Positions 43,139 through 52,000 of a stretch of DNA of 64,000 nucleotides are shown here, piece by piece. Each line of letters opens with the position of its first letter. Within the stretch, counting starts at the first letter, position 1. The translations under genes were made by a program, and so were the position numbers. Source of the stretch: Candidatus Brocadia sinica JPN1 (GTDB lineage: Bacteria; Planctomycetota; Brocadiia; Brocadiales; Brocadiaceae); NCBI RefSeq assembly GCF_000949635.1, contig NZ_BAFN01000001.1:2046001-2110000 (forward strand), read 5' to 3'. Below the pieces are notes generated by a model that worked only from the letters and a program-made list of their open reading frames with translations, ran no database searches and was not told the origin of the DNA.

Positions 43139-44815
43139 ATGATTAGCATCCGTCTAAAACTTATTCTTTTTACGAGTATGCTGGTGATCATTATCAGTAC
43201 ACTCAGTTGCCTGTTCTTTCTCAGCCATACAAAAAGGCAACAGAAAGATGCGCTGAAGAGATTTGGCACGTCTCTTGTCATGTTGCTTGCACAAGACAAC
43301 GAGGTCAAACATGCCTTGCGTTCTATACAACCTGCATTCCTGGATACCTCTATCCAGAGGGTTCGGGAACTTGACAGGGAAGATGAAATTGGTTATTTGC
43401 GTGTATCAAATAACCAGGTTATCATGTTTGAAGAAAAGGCGAGCTGGATTAACAGTGATATGGAAAAAATCCCCCTCAGGAAAGACTATGAAAAACCAGT
43501 TGCCACACTCACCCATACTGTGTGGACAAGAGGCGGCTCCCGGCTTGTGGGGGAACCCTCCCAAACTTCGGAAGCGCCGTTCTTCGGTTGCATTACCCTG
43601 GATTCAGGAGAGACATTTTGCGATTTTACAGCGCCTATCTTCGAGAAACAAACCTTTTCTGAGGAGGAATTTGCCGCACAGATTTTGGGTGAAGAAGTGG
43701 TCTCCGAGGAGAAGGTGCAACAGATTTTGGGTTTCGTGCAGATTGGTTTATCCCACCGCAAATTGGACGAAAGGATTCAGAAAATCATCTGGCAGAGCAT
43801 TATCCCCATGGGGGTATTTATTGTTCTTGGGGGGATCTGCATCACATTCTTTCTCACCAGATACATTGTTTCTCCATTACGACATATGGCAAGTATTACC
43901 CTTGATATTGCCAGAGGGAATCTCACTCGCGCCGTAGATATCCGTTCCAGAGACGAAATCGGGCAACTGTCCCTAAATTTTAACGAGATGACAAAGGCGC
44001 TTAAGACGTCTCACGATGAAAAAGAAAAGATTATGACCCAGTTGCGAGAACATATTCATAGCCTGTGTCATGCAAATAGTGAACTGCAAAAGGCGCAAGA
44101 GCGTCTGGTGCGCTCGGAAAAATTGGCTGCCGTTGGGAAATTAGCGTCGGGTGTTGGACATGAATTGCGGAATCCGCTGGGAGCCATCAGAAACGCACTG
44201 TTCATTATAAAAAAGAAGACCACGGATATGGATGTGTCAACCGGTACTCAAAAGGTAAATCAATGGCTGGAAATCATTGAAAAAGAAACAGAGCGGGGTT
44301 TAAAGATCGTTAATGATCTTCTGGGATTCTCAAGGACTGCAAAACCCACGGTATCCCCCACAAAAATTCATGCTATCATTGAATCGTCTCTTTCAAGACT
44401 CAAGATATCAGAGAAAATTAAACGTGTCATACAGGTGGAAGACCCTGTGCCTTTGGCGCTTGTAGACGCAAGCCAGATCGAACAGGTATTTATCAATCTG
44501 ATCCAAAATGCCTGCGACGCGATGCCGATGGGCGGAATATTAACGATTCGTGCTCAAAGAGAAGACAACTCTGTTTTAGCCGTTACGTTTACAGACACCG
44601 GCTGCGGCATACCAGATGGTATTAAAAATCTGATATTTGATCCCCTGTTTACCACAAAACCCAAAGGGCTTGGATTGGGACTGGCCGTCAGTTCCAGTAT
44701 CGTACAAAGACACGGAGGGTGTATTGATATAAAAAGTAAGGAAGGAGAAGGCGCCACTTTTATCGTCAAGTTACCTATTGCAACTATCCCGTACAGCGAA
44801 GCTGCAATCAAATAA
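43139..44815 (+). CDS. Sensor histidine kinase with periplasmic domain and HAMP
   Basis: Protein of 558 aa. TM1 about residues 5-27, periplasmic part about 28-218, TM2 about 220-241, HAMP about 242-295, coiled coil to about 325, then HisKA with the phosphorylated His341 (GHELRNPLG) and a HATPase_c domain with N box NLIQNACDAM, G1 DTGCGIPDG and G2 GLGLGLAV. It senses an outside signal, perhaps through the binding protein encoded just before, and phosphorylates the receiver-cyclase encoded 16 nt after it. No strong RBS is seen before the ATG. Confidence 0.93.
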   Translation: MISIRLKLILFTSMLVIIISTLSCLFFLSHTKRQQKDALKRFGTSLVMLLAQDNEVKHALRSIQPAFLDTSIQRVRELDREDEIGYLRVSNNQVIMFEEKASWINSDMEKIPLRKDYEKPVATLTHTVWTRGGSRLVGEPSQTSEAPFFGCITLDSGETFCDFTAPIFEKQTFSEEEFAAQILGEEVVSEEKVQQILGFVQIGLSHRKLDERIQKIIWQSIIPMGVFIVLGGICITFFLTRYIVSPLRHMASITLDIARGNLTRAVDIRSRDEIGQLSLNFNEMTKALKTSHDEKEKIMTQLREHIHSLCHANSELQKAQERLVRSEKLAAVGKLASGVGHELRNPLGAIRNALFIIKKKTTDMDVSTGTQKVNQWLEIIEKETERGLKIVNDLLGFSRTAKPTVSPTKIHAIIESSLSRLKISEKIKRVIQVEDPVPLALVDASQIEQVFINLIQNACDAMPMGGILTIRAQREDNSVLAVTFTDTGCGIPDGIKNLIFDPLFTTKPKGLGLGLAVSSSIVQRHGGCIDIKSKEGEGATFIVKLPIATIPYSEAAIK

Positions 44816-44831
44816 TCAACAACTTACAAAA

Positions 44832-45974
44832 ATGGCAAATGAATTGTCTGATAAAATCTGCATCATGTTAGTCGATGACGATCTTTCTATGCTTCAAACC
44901 ACCGCCGCAGTACTGGAAGAAGAGGGATACAATGTCCTGGCCTGCAGCGCAGGAAAAGAGGCTATTGATGAATTTCATGATGCTGTTTTTGCAATGGTAC
45001 TGGATATCAATATGCCTGATATTTCAGGACTGGAAGTCTTTGAAATTATCAAATCCAGAAATCGTTATGTCCCTATTATCTTTCATACAGGGTATGATGA
45101 AAGAGAGAAAAGGATAGACATTCGCAGGCATTTTCGACCGCATGCGTATGTGGTTAAGGGCAGTGACCCGGAGCAACTGCTTGATACCGTTGCCGGTGCC
45201 GTAGAATCTTACAAGAGTATACGGGAAAACATCGTCCTGAATGAGACCCTCCGGGAACGAAATAAATTGATCGAGGAATTCAATCGGTCATTAGAGGATA
45301 AGGTTAAAAGACAGGTGGAAGAAATCCAGAGGACGTCACGGTTAAAAAGGTACGTCTCGCCGCAGATTGCCGAGAGCATTGTTTCGAGCGGCAGTGATAA
45401 GTACCTGATGAATGCCAGAAAATTATTGACCATATGTTTTTCCGATCTGAAAGGTTTTACCGAGGCTTCTGAGAGTATGGAGCCGGAGGACACCATAAAA
45501 TTATTAAACGAATATTTCACGGAGATGACGAAAATTATCTTTCAATACGGAGGTACGCTTGACAAATTCATTGGGGACGGTATCCTGGTATTTTTTGGTG
45601 ATCCAATTATGTATGAAAACCATGCCGAAAGGGCAGTCAGGATGGCCATTGATATGCGTGAAAAGGTACGCGACCTGCGCAACCACTGGCTTGAAATGGG
45701 ATGCAATATTGATATCTATTTTGGAATAAACACCGGCTATGCTACCGTTGGAAACATTGGCTCAGCAATCCAAATGAACTATACCGTTATCGGACACCAG
45801 GTCAACATTGCCCACAGGTTACAAATGGAAGCCAGGCCAGGACAGATCTTGGTTACCGCCCGTACTCTCTCGGAAATAAAGGATATAGTGGAAACAGAGG
45901 AAATTAGGCAGGTAAAACTGAAAGGGATTCATAAACCGGTTGACGTGTATAATGTTTTACGGTGCAAAAGGTAA
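44832..45974 (+). CDS. Response regulator with class III adenylate/guanylate cyclase output
   Basis: Protein of 380 aa. Receiver domain (about residues 8-125) with phospho-acceptor Asp58 and LVDDD acidic pocket, a coiled-coil linker (about 130-180), and a class III cyclase catalytic domain (about 195-375). Metal-binding aspartates are Asp205 (FSDLKGF) and Asp249 (IGDGILVFFG); NIGSAIQMNYTVIGHQVNIAHRL carries the transition-state region. It should make cAMP (less likely cGMP) when phosphorylated by the kinase encoded upstream. The ATG at 44832 places the start directly before the receiver; a TTG 54 nt earlier is possible. Confidence 0.92.
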   Translation: MANELSDKICIMLVDDDLSMLQTTAAVLEEEGYNVLACSAGKEAIDEFHDAVFAMVLDINMPDISGLEVFEIIKSRNRYVPIIFHTGYDEREKRIDIRRHFRPHAYVVKGSDPEQLLDTVAGAVESYKSIRENIVLNETLRERNKLIEEFNRSLEDKVKRQVEEIQRTSRLKRYVSPQIAESIVSSGSDKYLMNARKLLTICFSDLKGFTEASESMEPEDTIKLLNEYFTEMTKIIFQYGGTLDKFIGDGILVFFGDPIMYENHAERAVRMAIDMREKVRDLRNHWLEMGCNIDIYFGINTGYATVGNIGSAIQMNYTVIGHQVNIAHRLQMEARPGQILVTARTLSEIKDIVETEEIRQVKLKGIHKPVDVYNVLRCKR

Positions 45975-46497
45975 ATCCATGGGGAAACCACGTAGAGGCT
46001 CATCTCTATTTTTTCTGCATCTGGGCACTTGTTTCAACGTCTTCGCAAAAAGGGATGATTACCGTGATCCCGCCCCCCCCTTACCATACCGGATGATATC
46101 TCCAGGCAGGGGGAGGACGTTTTTTGTCGGGCTGAGCTACCGCTTCTGACAGCGATTTTTCCTTTCATACGCAGTGGCGCAGACAAACGGAGTTTGTCTG
46201 CGCTGAACTTGATGATTAGGAATTTCAAACTTTTCGCCTCTCCCGTAGTCCCCCTCGTGAGGGGGGTAAGGGGGTGGAATTTTGTCGTAAAAAAGGTGTA
46301 CGTGTGAGTCGCTAAAGGCCTACTTTGAAACAGAAGCGCGGACAAACATCGCTTGTTCATGCCGCCCCAGGAGAATAGATACAATGTATCAATTTTACAA
46401 ATTACAATTTGTGACCCTTTTGGGTATTGATGTTTCGGTGTATCCCCACACCGTAACCATTTGTTGCCTTTATTCTGTCTTGCCTGGGTGGAAGGGC
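45975..46497. repeat. Repeat-filled spacer between convergent genes
   Basis: No gene. Elements: palindrome GCGCAGACAAAC/GTTTGTCTGCGC at 46177-46203; GGAATTTCAAACTTTTCGCC block at about 46217; CCCCCTCGTGAGGGGGG hairpin at about 46247-46264; GGAATTTTGTCGTAAAAAAGGTGTACGT and GCTAAAGGCCT at about 46277-46323, nearly the same as 41960-42010; then a degenerate GCGCGGACAAAC palindrome. Between the cyclase and the minus-strand TPR gene the hairpins may also serve as a bidirectional terminator. Confidence 0.75.
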
Positions 46498-48999
46498 TTA
46501 CCGAAAATCATCTAAATATTGTTTTGCCTTTGCATGATTTGGATTTAGCCTTAATACCCCCTGCCATGATTTTATGGCCTTTTCTTTTTCTCCCCGCCTG
46601 GAATAAATAGTTCCCATACAAAAAAGGGCCTCGGTATGGGTTGGGGCTAATTTCAGCGTCATTTCGAATTCCTTCAGGGCATTTTTCAAATCGCCTTTTT
46701 GTAAAAGGGCATATCCGATATTAAAATGGAAATCGGGCTGGTCGGGAAGCAAATCCACAGCCTTTTGAAATGAGGCCAGAGCACCATTCCTGTCTCCTTT
46801 TTTGATCAGTGAGGCGCCAAGATTATTATACGAATAAGGATACGCTGAATCGAGCCTTATTGCATGGTTATATTCTGCTATTGCATCTTCCAGACGGCCT
46901 TTTTTGTCATAAATAGTGCCCAGGTTATTATGGACATAAACTTGTGACGGATCGACCTTCAGGGCAGTCTGATATACCTCTAAGGCAAGGTCATACTGTT
47001 CTCTTGTCTCGTAAATATTACCCAGATTATAATACGCATCGCCGTATTGCGGGTCTAACGACAGTGCTTTTTTGTATGCAATCACAGCATCTTCCTGCCT
47101 GCCGAGTTTATTATATAAGACACCAAGATTGTTGTATGCATAGGCAAAATTGGGGTCGATGGCAATGGCATTGTTATACTCGGCGATTGCATCATCATAT
47201 CGATTCAGAACAAAATAAACCTTTCCCAGGTTGTTGTGCGCCTGTTGGTAATCCGGTTTTATCTGAATTGCTTTTTTGTAAGCAGTAACGGCCTGATTGA
47301 GCAGGTTCTTTTTCTCGTAGACATTTCCCATATTATAATACACAGTTGCATACTGAGCAAATCCAACCTCCCTGGCCTTTTGCAGGGCTTTTTGATAGCA
47401 AAGCAATGCCGCGTCCGGATAACCCTTCTTGTTGTATTGTGTTCCCAGATTGTTATACGTTGTAAAACTGCACAACGGGCTTTGGGAAGAATTATACCAG
47501 AGCGTAAATTCATCCCGCCAAACGTTGTTTCTGGTAACTGTCACAACAATATAGAATATCATCAAAGAAATGATTACAGGATACTTTATTATTGATATCT
47601 TCAGCTGTAGCAGGGTAGTTGAAAGAAACAGGCAGAAGCCGAGAATGGGTAAATAGAGATAACGGTCCGCCATGACATTTGCCAATGGGATAATATTCAT
47701 GACCGGGAGGACAGAGATAAAAAACCACAGTGTGGCAAATATCATTATACGGTAATGATGCCTTTTTTCCCGTAGTCGAATCGCAATAATGACAATGGAA
47801 ATTAGTACAAAAAGGGGAATAATAAAGGATAATGTCAAAGGCGTTTTCAGATATAGAACATGATAGTCTGCATTCAGGTTTAATGGCAGGAAAATATTGG
47901 ACATGTATCTCCCCAGTACCTTTGTCATGGTAAGCATATTGACAAAAAAACTGCCTTCCGGATAGACAATCTTTTCCTGGGGATTATGAAAAATGAAGAA
48001 CCTGATGGTGAGGTATACAAGGCTTATTCCGATATATCCCAGGAAAAAAGGAGAACGTATTATTTTTGAAACGGTTTTGTAAACAGCAAAATACAGAGGC
48101 AGGCGGACGTTCTCCCTTATTCTTGCATTGAATAGCAGATCGAAGAAAAAAATCAAAGCCGGCAATACAATGGCGGATTCCTTGGAAAGCAAGGCAAAGA
48201 AATAGGCTGCCATGGCGCCCGCACAGAGAAAAACGGTACCGGTGTGGAAATGTCCTGACAATGAGAATCCCCCTGAATCCGCAATTTTTAAAAGGTCACA
48301 AAGGGAAGTCTGCGTGCCTTTCCTCTCCCTATAAAGCAAATAGAGTAAAAATGAAACAATCGAAAATGCTGTTGTAATCAAGTCTTCCCGGTAACTGATC
48401 ACATTGACAACCTCGCTTGATATGGGATGTACTGCAAAAAGCATGCACGTAAGCGATGCAAGACAGGCATAGGAAATTTGGTCAAGACGCGGTTGGGTTT
48501 TTGGGGCAAGTTTTTTCTCCCCAGTGGTATTCCCTTTACAAGGGAGTGATTGAAAAGTTTGTTGGCATACCTTTCTCTTCATACGCCCTTGCGAAGGGGA
48601 GGGGAGTTGGTTGTGGCTGTATGGCGTTTTATATGTGCTATATTGGCGGAATAAGAGAAGTACGAGAAAATAGATAAGCATTACATTCAGGGTATGCAAT
48701 ACCACATTTACCATGTGGTATCCCATAGGGTTCATGTGCCAGAGGAAATAATCGATGAAGTAGGAGAGTGTAACAAGGGGGCGGTAGGTAAGCTCACCCG
48801 AATATTTGAAATAGTCGTGAGTAATTAAGTCATGAAAATTTCCCCAATCCTTGATGAGTCGGTTCTCTACAATGGTAGACGTATCATCGTAAACAAACTG
48901 ATTTGGCAGGCAGTTCAGGTACGTGATTATCGTTAGCACAACAATTATAGGGATTGTAATATTCTGCAAATAGAGGTTATTTTGATATGCTTTCTTCAT
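46498..48999 (-). CDS. Large membrane protein with C-terminal TPR array (TMTC-like)
   Basis: Protein of 833 aa. The N-terminal 500 residues carry about ten helices with the early luminal-type motif NQFVYDDTSTI...YRPL (about residues 33-74), as in glycosyltransferase-C-like TPR membrane proteins (TMTC type). The C-terminal 330 residues are about nine TPR units with the repeating pattern A..NNLG..Y...G...DAI..Y..AI..DP. The catalytic Asp pair would be DD at 38-39. Residues about 128-168 are an odd Pro/Lys/Ser-rich insert between two helices, encoded by palindromic repeat DNA. A role in O-mannosylation-like glycosylation or protein assembly is inference. Confidence 0.85.
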   Translation of the reverse strand: MKKAYQNNLYLQNITIPIIVVLTIITYLNCLPNQFVYDDTSTIVENRLIKDWGNFHDLITHDYFKYSGELTYRPLVTLSYFIDYFLWHMNPMGYHMVNVVLHTLNVMLIYFLVLLLFRQYSTYKTPYSHNQLPSPSQGRMKRKVCQQTFQSLPCKGNTTGEKKLAPKTQPRLDQISYACLASLTCMLFAVHPISSEVVNVISYREDLITTAFSIVSFLLYLLYRERKGTQTSLCDLLKIADSGGFSLSGHFHTGTVFLCAGAMAAYFFALLSKESAIVLPALIFFFDLLFNARIRENVRLPLYFAVYKTVSKIIRSPFFLGYIGISLVYLTIRFFIFHNPQEKIVYPEGSFFVNMLTMTKVLGRYMSNIFLPLNLNADYHVLYLKTPLTLSFIIPLFVLISIVIIAIRLREKRHHYRIMIFATLWFFISVLPVMNIIPLANVMADRYLYLPILGFCLFLSTTLLQLKISIIKYPVIISLMIFYIVVTVTRNNVWRDEFTLWYNSSQSPLCSFTTYNNLGTQYNKKGYPDAALLCYQKALQKAREVGFAQYATVYYNMGNVYEKKNLLNQAVTAYKKAIQIKPDYQQAHNNLGKVYFVLNRYDDAIAEYNNAIAIDPNFAYAYNNLGVLYNKLGRQEDAVIAYKKALSLDPQYGDAYYNLGNIYETREQYDLALEVYQTALKVDPSQVYVHNNLGTIYDKKGRLEDAIAEYNHAIRLDSAYPYSYNNLGASLIKKGDRNGALASFQKAVDLLPDQPDFHFNIGYALLQKGDLKNALKEFEMTLKLAPTHTEALFCMGTIYSRRGEKEKAIKSWQGVLRLNPNHAKAKQYLDDFR
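48496..48618. repeat. Palindromic repeat inserted in frame in the TPR membrane gene
   Basis: The DNA of residues about 128-168 holds CCCTTCGCAAGGG and CCCTTGTAAAGGG hairpins within CTCCCCT-rich flanks, the same style as intergenic elements of this window. In the protein it reads SPSQGRMKRK...SLPCKGNTTGEK, low in hydrophobic residues, and lies in a loop between predicted helices. Confidence 0.65.
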
Positions 49000-49443
49000 A
49001 AATTTCCGTAGAGTCGTGTGGAAATAAAACGCTATCCGCGATGATTTCTTTCTGAAGGAATTTTAAAAGACGGTATGTATTAAAGACAAAATATGGTTTT
49101 TTTACAATGTAAAACTCTGTTGCCACACGAAAATTCAAAGCGTTTTCATCAAAAATAGATGTCCGGCATTACTACTTGGTTTTGCAAGATGCTCCGCCTT
49201 TTTCTATTGCCAAGGAAAGGCTTGCTATGGTAAAGTAAAACCGTTTTTTGTGAAATTTAAACTGGGCATTCGGCAACTTATTCCCGTGTAGTGGCAAGGC
49301 TCGCCTTTGCACTGCGCGATTGATTTGAAATTCCAATCGTGTAAATAAGATTCCTCGACTTCCTTTTGAATGACGTCATCCCGGGCGAAGCCGAAGGGTC
49401 AAAGTTAAGGTGTAACAAAGGGTATTTTTTTAAGGTAAAGCCA
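49000..49443. other. Intergenic region upstream of the DUF4438 gene
   Basis: No gene. Holds short repeat fragments (GTGTAGTGGCAAGGCTCGCCTTTGCACTGC at about 49290-49320, partly palindromic; GTCATCCCGGGCGAAGCCGAAGG at about 49376). In-frame codons continue upstream of the chosen DUF4438 start from 49366, but this part is repeat-like and not protein-like. Confidence 0.55.
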
Positions 49444-50340
49444 ATGGAAACCAACGAAAAAAATCTTGTAGAAATGTCGGTTGTCGGTGAGATTTCGAGT
49501 CCACAAAGTGGGCCGTCGCCTTACAGCATAACTCCTGATGGAAAGCCCAAAATATTACCAGGCATTGGGGGGATTACTTACAACGTCAAAGTAGGTGACA
49601 ATGCCATCCGGTGGGAGGCAGATCATGTGGAGCCCTGCGTATCCGTTAGAAACAAGGACAGAGACGAGAACGGAGCATTAAATTTACTATCCTGCATTGG
49701 AAATATTGCCAGGGTTATAACCGGCGATGCGAAAGGTAGCACAGGTGTCGTAACAGGAAAACATGGCGGTATTGAAAACGTGCTGGTTGATTTCGATGAC
49801 AGGACATTGGAAAAACTCGCCATCGGGGATAAAATACTTATTCGGGGTATTGGTGTGGGTTTGTCTTTTACGGAGTATCCACACATCAAACCAATCAACG
49901 TGTCTCCGGATCTTTTAAAGGTGTTACCAATTCGTGAGGACGAAACGAAAGATGTTTTCAATATCCCTGTGACACATGTTGTCCCTGCGGGCATTATGGG
50001 TTCAGGCCTGGGATCTCAGCAATGTTACCGTGGCGATTACGATATACAGCTTTTTGACAGGCAAAACGTAGAGAAGTATCATTTGCAAACATTGCGTTTT
50101 GGCGATATTGTGGCAATCATGGATGCAGATCATTCCTATGGAAGAATCTATAGAACCGGAGCTGTGAGTATCGGGGTTGTTGTACACAGCAATTGTGTGA
50201 CGGCAGGGCACGGTCCTGGTGTAACGACATTACTTACTTCTGCTGAGGGTAAAATCGTGCCGTACCTTGATAGTACAGCAAATATTGGCATATACTTGAA
50301 AATTGGACGGTTCAGAAAAAGATCAAAAAAGAAAAGCTAA
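49444..50340 (+). CDS. DUF4438 domain protein
   Basis: Protein of 298 aa. The sequence runs as a DUF4438 protein: GIGGITYNVKVGDNA, ADHVEPCVSVRN, NIARVITGDAKGSTGVVTGKHGG (a KOW-like segment), VVPAGIMGSGLGS and YGRIYRTGAVSIGVVVHSNCVTAGHGPGVTTLL. Function of the family is not known; the AGHGPG segment suggests a ligand or metal site. No signal peptide. Start at ATG 49444 after AAGGTAA; upstream in-frame codons to 49366 derive from repeat DNA. It precedes the rpsB operon by 131 nt on the same strand. Confidence 0.82.
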   Translation: METNEKNLVEMSVVGEISSPQSGPSPYSITPDGKPKILPGIGGITYNVKVGDNAIRWEADHVEPCVSVRNKDRDENGALNLLSCIGNIARVITGDAKGSTGVVTGKHGGIENVLVDFDDRTLEKLAIGDKILIRGIGVGLSFTEYPHIKPINVSPDLLKVLPIREDETKDVFNIPVTHVVPAGIMGSGLGSQQCYRGDYDIQLFDRQNVEKYHLQTLRFGDIVAIMDADHSYGRIYRTGAVSIGVVVHSNCVTAGHGPGVTTLLTSAEGKIVPYLDSTANIGIYLKIGRFRKRSKKKS

Positions 50341-50471
50341 CGGGTATTTTGTTTCACTTGATGTGTGATGTGCTTTTAAAATAAACTTGACATTTCATCA
50401 GTAATTAATATAATGTTAAACTTTCTAAATATTTATCTGTTTTCGTTTATTTTAAAAGGAGAGGAGATTAT

Positions 50472-51176
50472 TTGTCTACGGTGAGTATTCAGGAGTTGGT
50501 CGATGCAGGATTTCATTTCGGTCATAGGACAAGTAAATGGAATCCCAAAATGAAGCCCTTTATCTTTGGCAAGAGAAATTTAATCCATATTATTAATTTG
50601 CGTGAAACGGTAAAGGGTCTTGTAACAGCATGTAAGTTTTTGACTAATCTTTCCCGGACAAAAAGAGATGTGTTATTTGTAGGCACCAAATGGCAGGCTC
50701 GGGATATAACGGTACGTGAGGCCCAGCGTTGCGGAATGCACTATGCAAGCGAACGATGGCTGGGTGGCACATTAACAAATTTCGATACCATTCGGAAACG
50801 ATTAGAACGTCTGGAAGAATTAGAAAACCTGGAAAAAACGGGGGAGATTAATCAGTTCAGCAAAAAGGCCATTTCTTCTCTCAATCGCGAGCGAAAAAAG
50901 ATACTTGCAAACCTTGAAGGTATTCGTAAGATGACATCGCTTCCGGGGGTGCTTGTAATAGTAGACCCACGGCACGAACACAATGCCGTGAGTGAAGCAA
51001 AAAAACTTGGAATTCCAACGGTATGCCTTGCAGATACGGATTGTGACCCTGATATGATAGATATTTGTGTCCCGGGGAATGACGATGCTATACGATCCAT
51101 TGATCTCTTTTTAACGAAAACGGCGGATGCTATTTTAGCCGGAAAAGAACTTGCGGCGACCATGTCAAAGGTCTGA
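50472..51176 (+). CDS. rpsB: 30S ribosomal protein S2
   Basis: Protein of 234 aa. VSIQELVDAGFHFGHRTSKWNPKMKPFIFG, RDVLFVGTKWQA, ERWLGGTLTNF and PGVLVIVDPRHEHNAVSEA are all S2 signatures. TTG is the probable start, 5 nt after AGGAGAGGAG; a GTG nine bases further in is an alternative. First gene of the conserved rpsB-tsf-pyrH-frr order, with 203 nt before tsf. S2 commonly represses its own operon in other bacteria; the 131-nt leader could hold such a site, though none is recognised. Confidence 0.96.
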   Translation: MSTVSIQELVDAGFHFGHRTSKWNPKMKPFIFGKRNLIHIINLRETVKGLVTACKFLTNLSRTKRDVLFVGTKWQARDITVREAQRCGMHYASERWLGGTLTNFDTIRKRLERLEELENLEKTGEINQFSKKAISSLNRERKKILANLEGIRKMTSLPGVLVIVDPRHEHNAVSEAKKLGIPTVCLADTDCDPDMIDICVPGNDDAIRSIDLFLTKTADAILAGKELAATMSKV

Positions 51177-51379
51177 TGTGGATATTGAGGGCGTAAGAGA
51201 AGTTCCTTCCATTTTTTGTAGAAGACAACACTTTTGTCCGATACATCGCATGTCTGGTAACTGACTTAGAAGAACATTTCTCAAGGGATCTATTTCTGAA
51301 ATTATTTTTATACAAATAAAGTTGTCTTTGCTATAGAATAATGTTTTTATTCTATCAGTATATCGTACGGAGGATGTGA

Positions 51380-51967
51380 ATGGCTGATACAGCGAGTATC
51401 ATGAAGTTGAGAGAGCAAACAGGCGCGGGAATATTGGAATGCAAAAGCGCCCTGGATGATGTCAAAGGTGACTTTGAAAAAGCCCTGGAGATTATCAAGA
51501 AGAAGGGCTTTGCCAAGGCCGCAAAAAAGGAGCAGCGTGTGACGGCGGAAGGCAGAGTTGGCACATATATTCATACAAATGGGAAGCTGGGTGTAATGGT
51601 GGAACTCAATTGCGAGACTGATTTCGTAGCAAAGAATGATGTTTTTCAGCAATTACTAAAGGATATTTGCATGCAGGTGGCCGCCACAAAACCAATAGCT
51701 GTAAGAAGGGAGGATATCCCTGCTCATATTCTGGAAGAGCAAAAAAAGATATTTATGGAAGAGGCTAAAGGGAAACCAGCTAATATCATAGAAAAGATCG
51801 CCGCGGGAAAGCTGGATAGTTTTTATAAGGAAAAATGTCTTCTGGAGCAACCATTCATAAAGGATAATACCCAGACGATCCAGGATTTATTAGTTGCAAA
51901 TATTGCTAAAATAGGGGAAAATATTAAAGTTAACCGTTTTGTTCGATTCGAAGTCGGAGAATGTTAA
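51380..51967 (+). CDS. tsf: Elongation factor Ts (short form)
   Basis: Protein of 195 aa. N-terminal UBA-like domain MKLREQTGAGILECKSALDD, the EF-Tu contact motif ELNCETDFVAKND (about residues 74-86) and the C-terminal INRFVRFEVGE-type end. It is the short EF-Ts of about 200 residues that lacks the second core subdomain present in the E. coli protein. It exchanges GDP for GTP on EF-Tu. RBS GGAGG 6 nt upstream. 203 nt after rpsB, 33 nt before pyrH. Confidence 0.96.
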   Translation: MADTASIMKLREQTGAGILECKSALDDVKGDFEKALEIIKKKGFAKAAKKEQRVTAEGRVGTYIHTNGKLGVMVELNCETDFVAKNDVFQQLLKDICMQVAATKPIAVRREDIPAHILEEQKKIFMEEAKGKPANIIEKIAAGKLDSFYKEKCLLEQPFIKDNTQTIQDLLVANIAKIGENIKVNRFVRFEVGEC

Positions 51968-52000
51968 CCGACTGCAAGACGTTGTATCATCTCCACGTCC

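Noticed and set aside
43263-43937. Long alternative plus-strand frame inside the histidine kinase gene
   Set aside because: It is a shadow of the kinase reading frame; the kinase frame has all expected domains.
49366-49443. Upstream extension of the DUF4438 protein by 26 codons
   Set aside because: The extra residues come from a repeat-like sequence (GTCATCCCGGGCGAAGCCGAAGG) and the family starts later; the ATG at 49444 is preferred.
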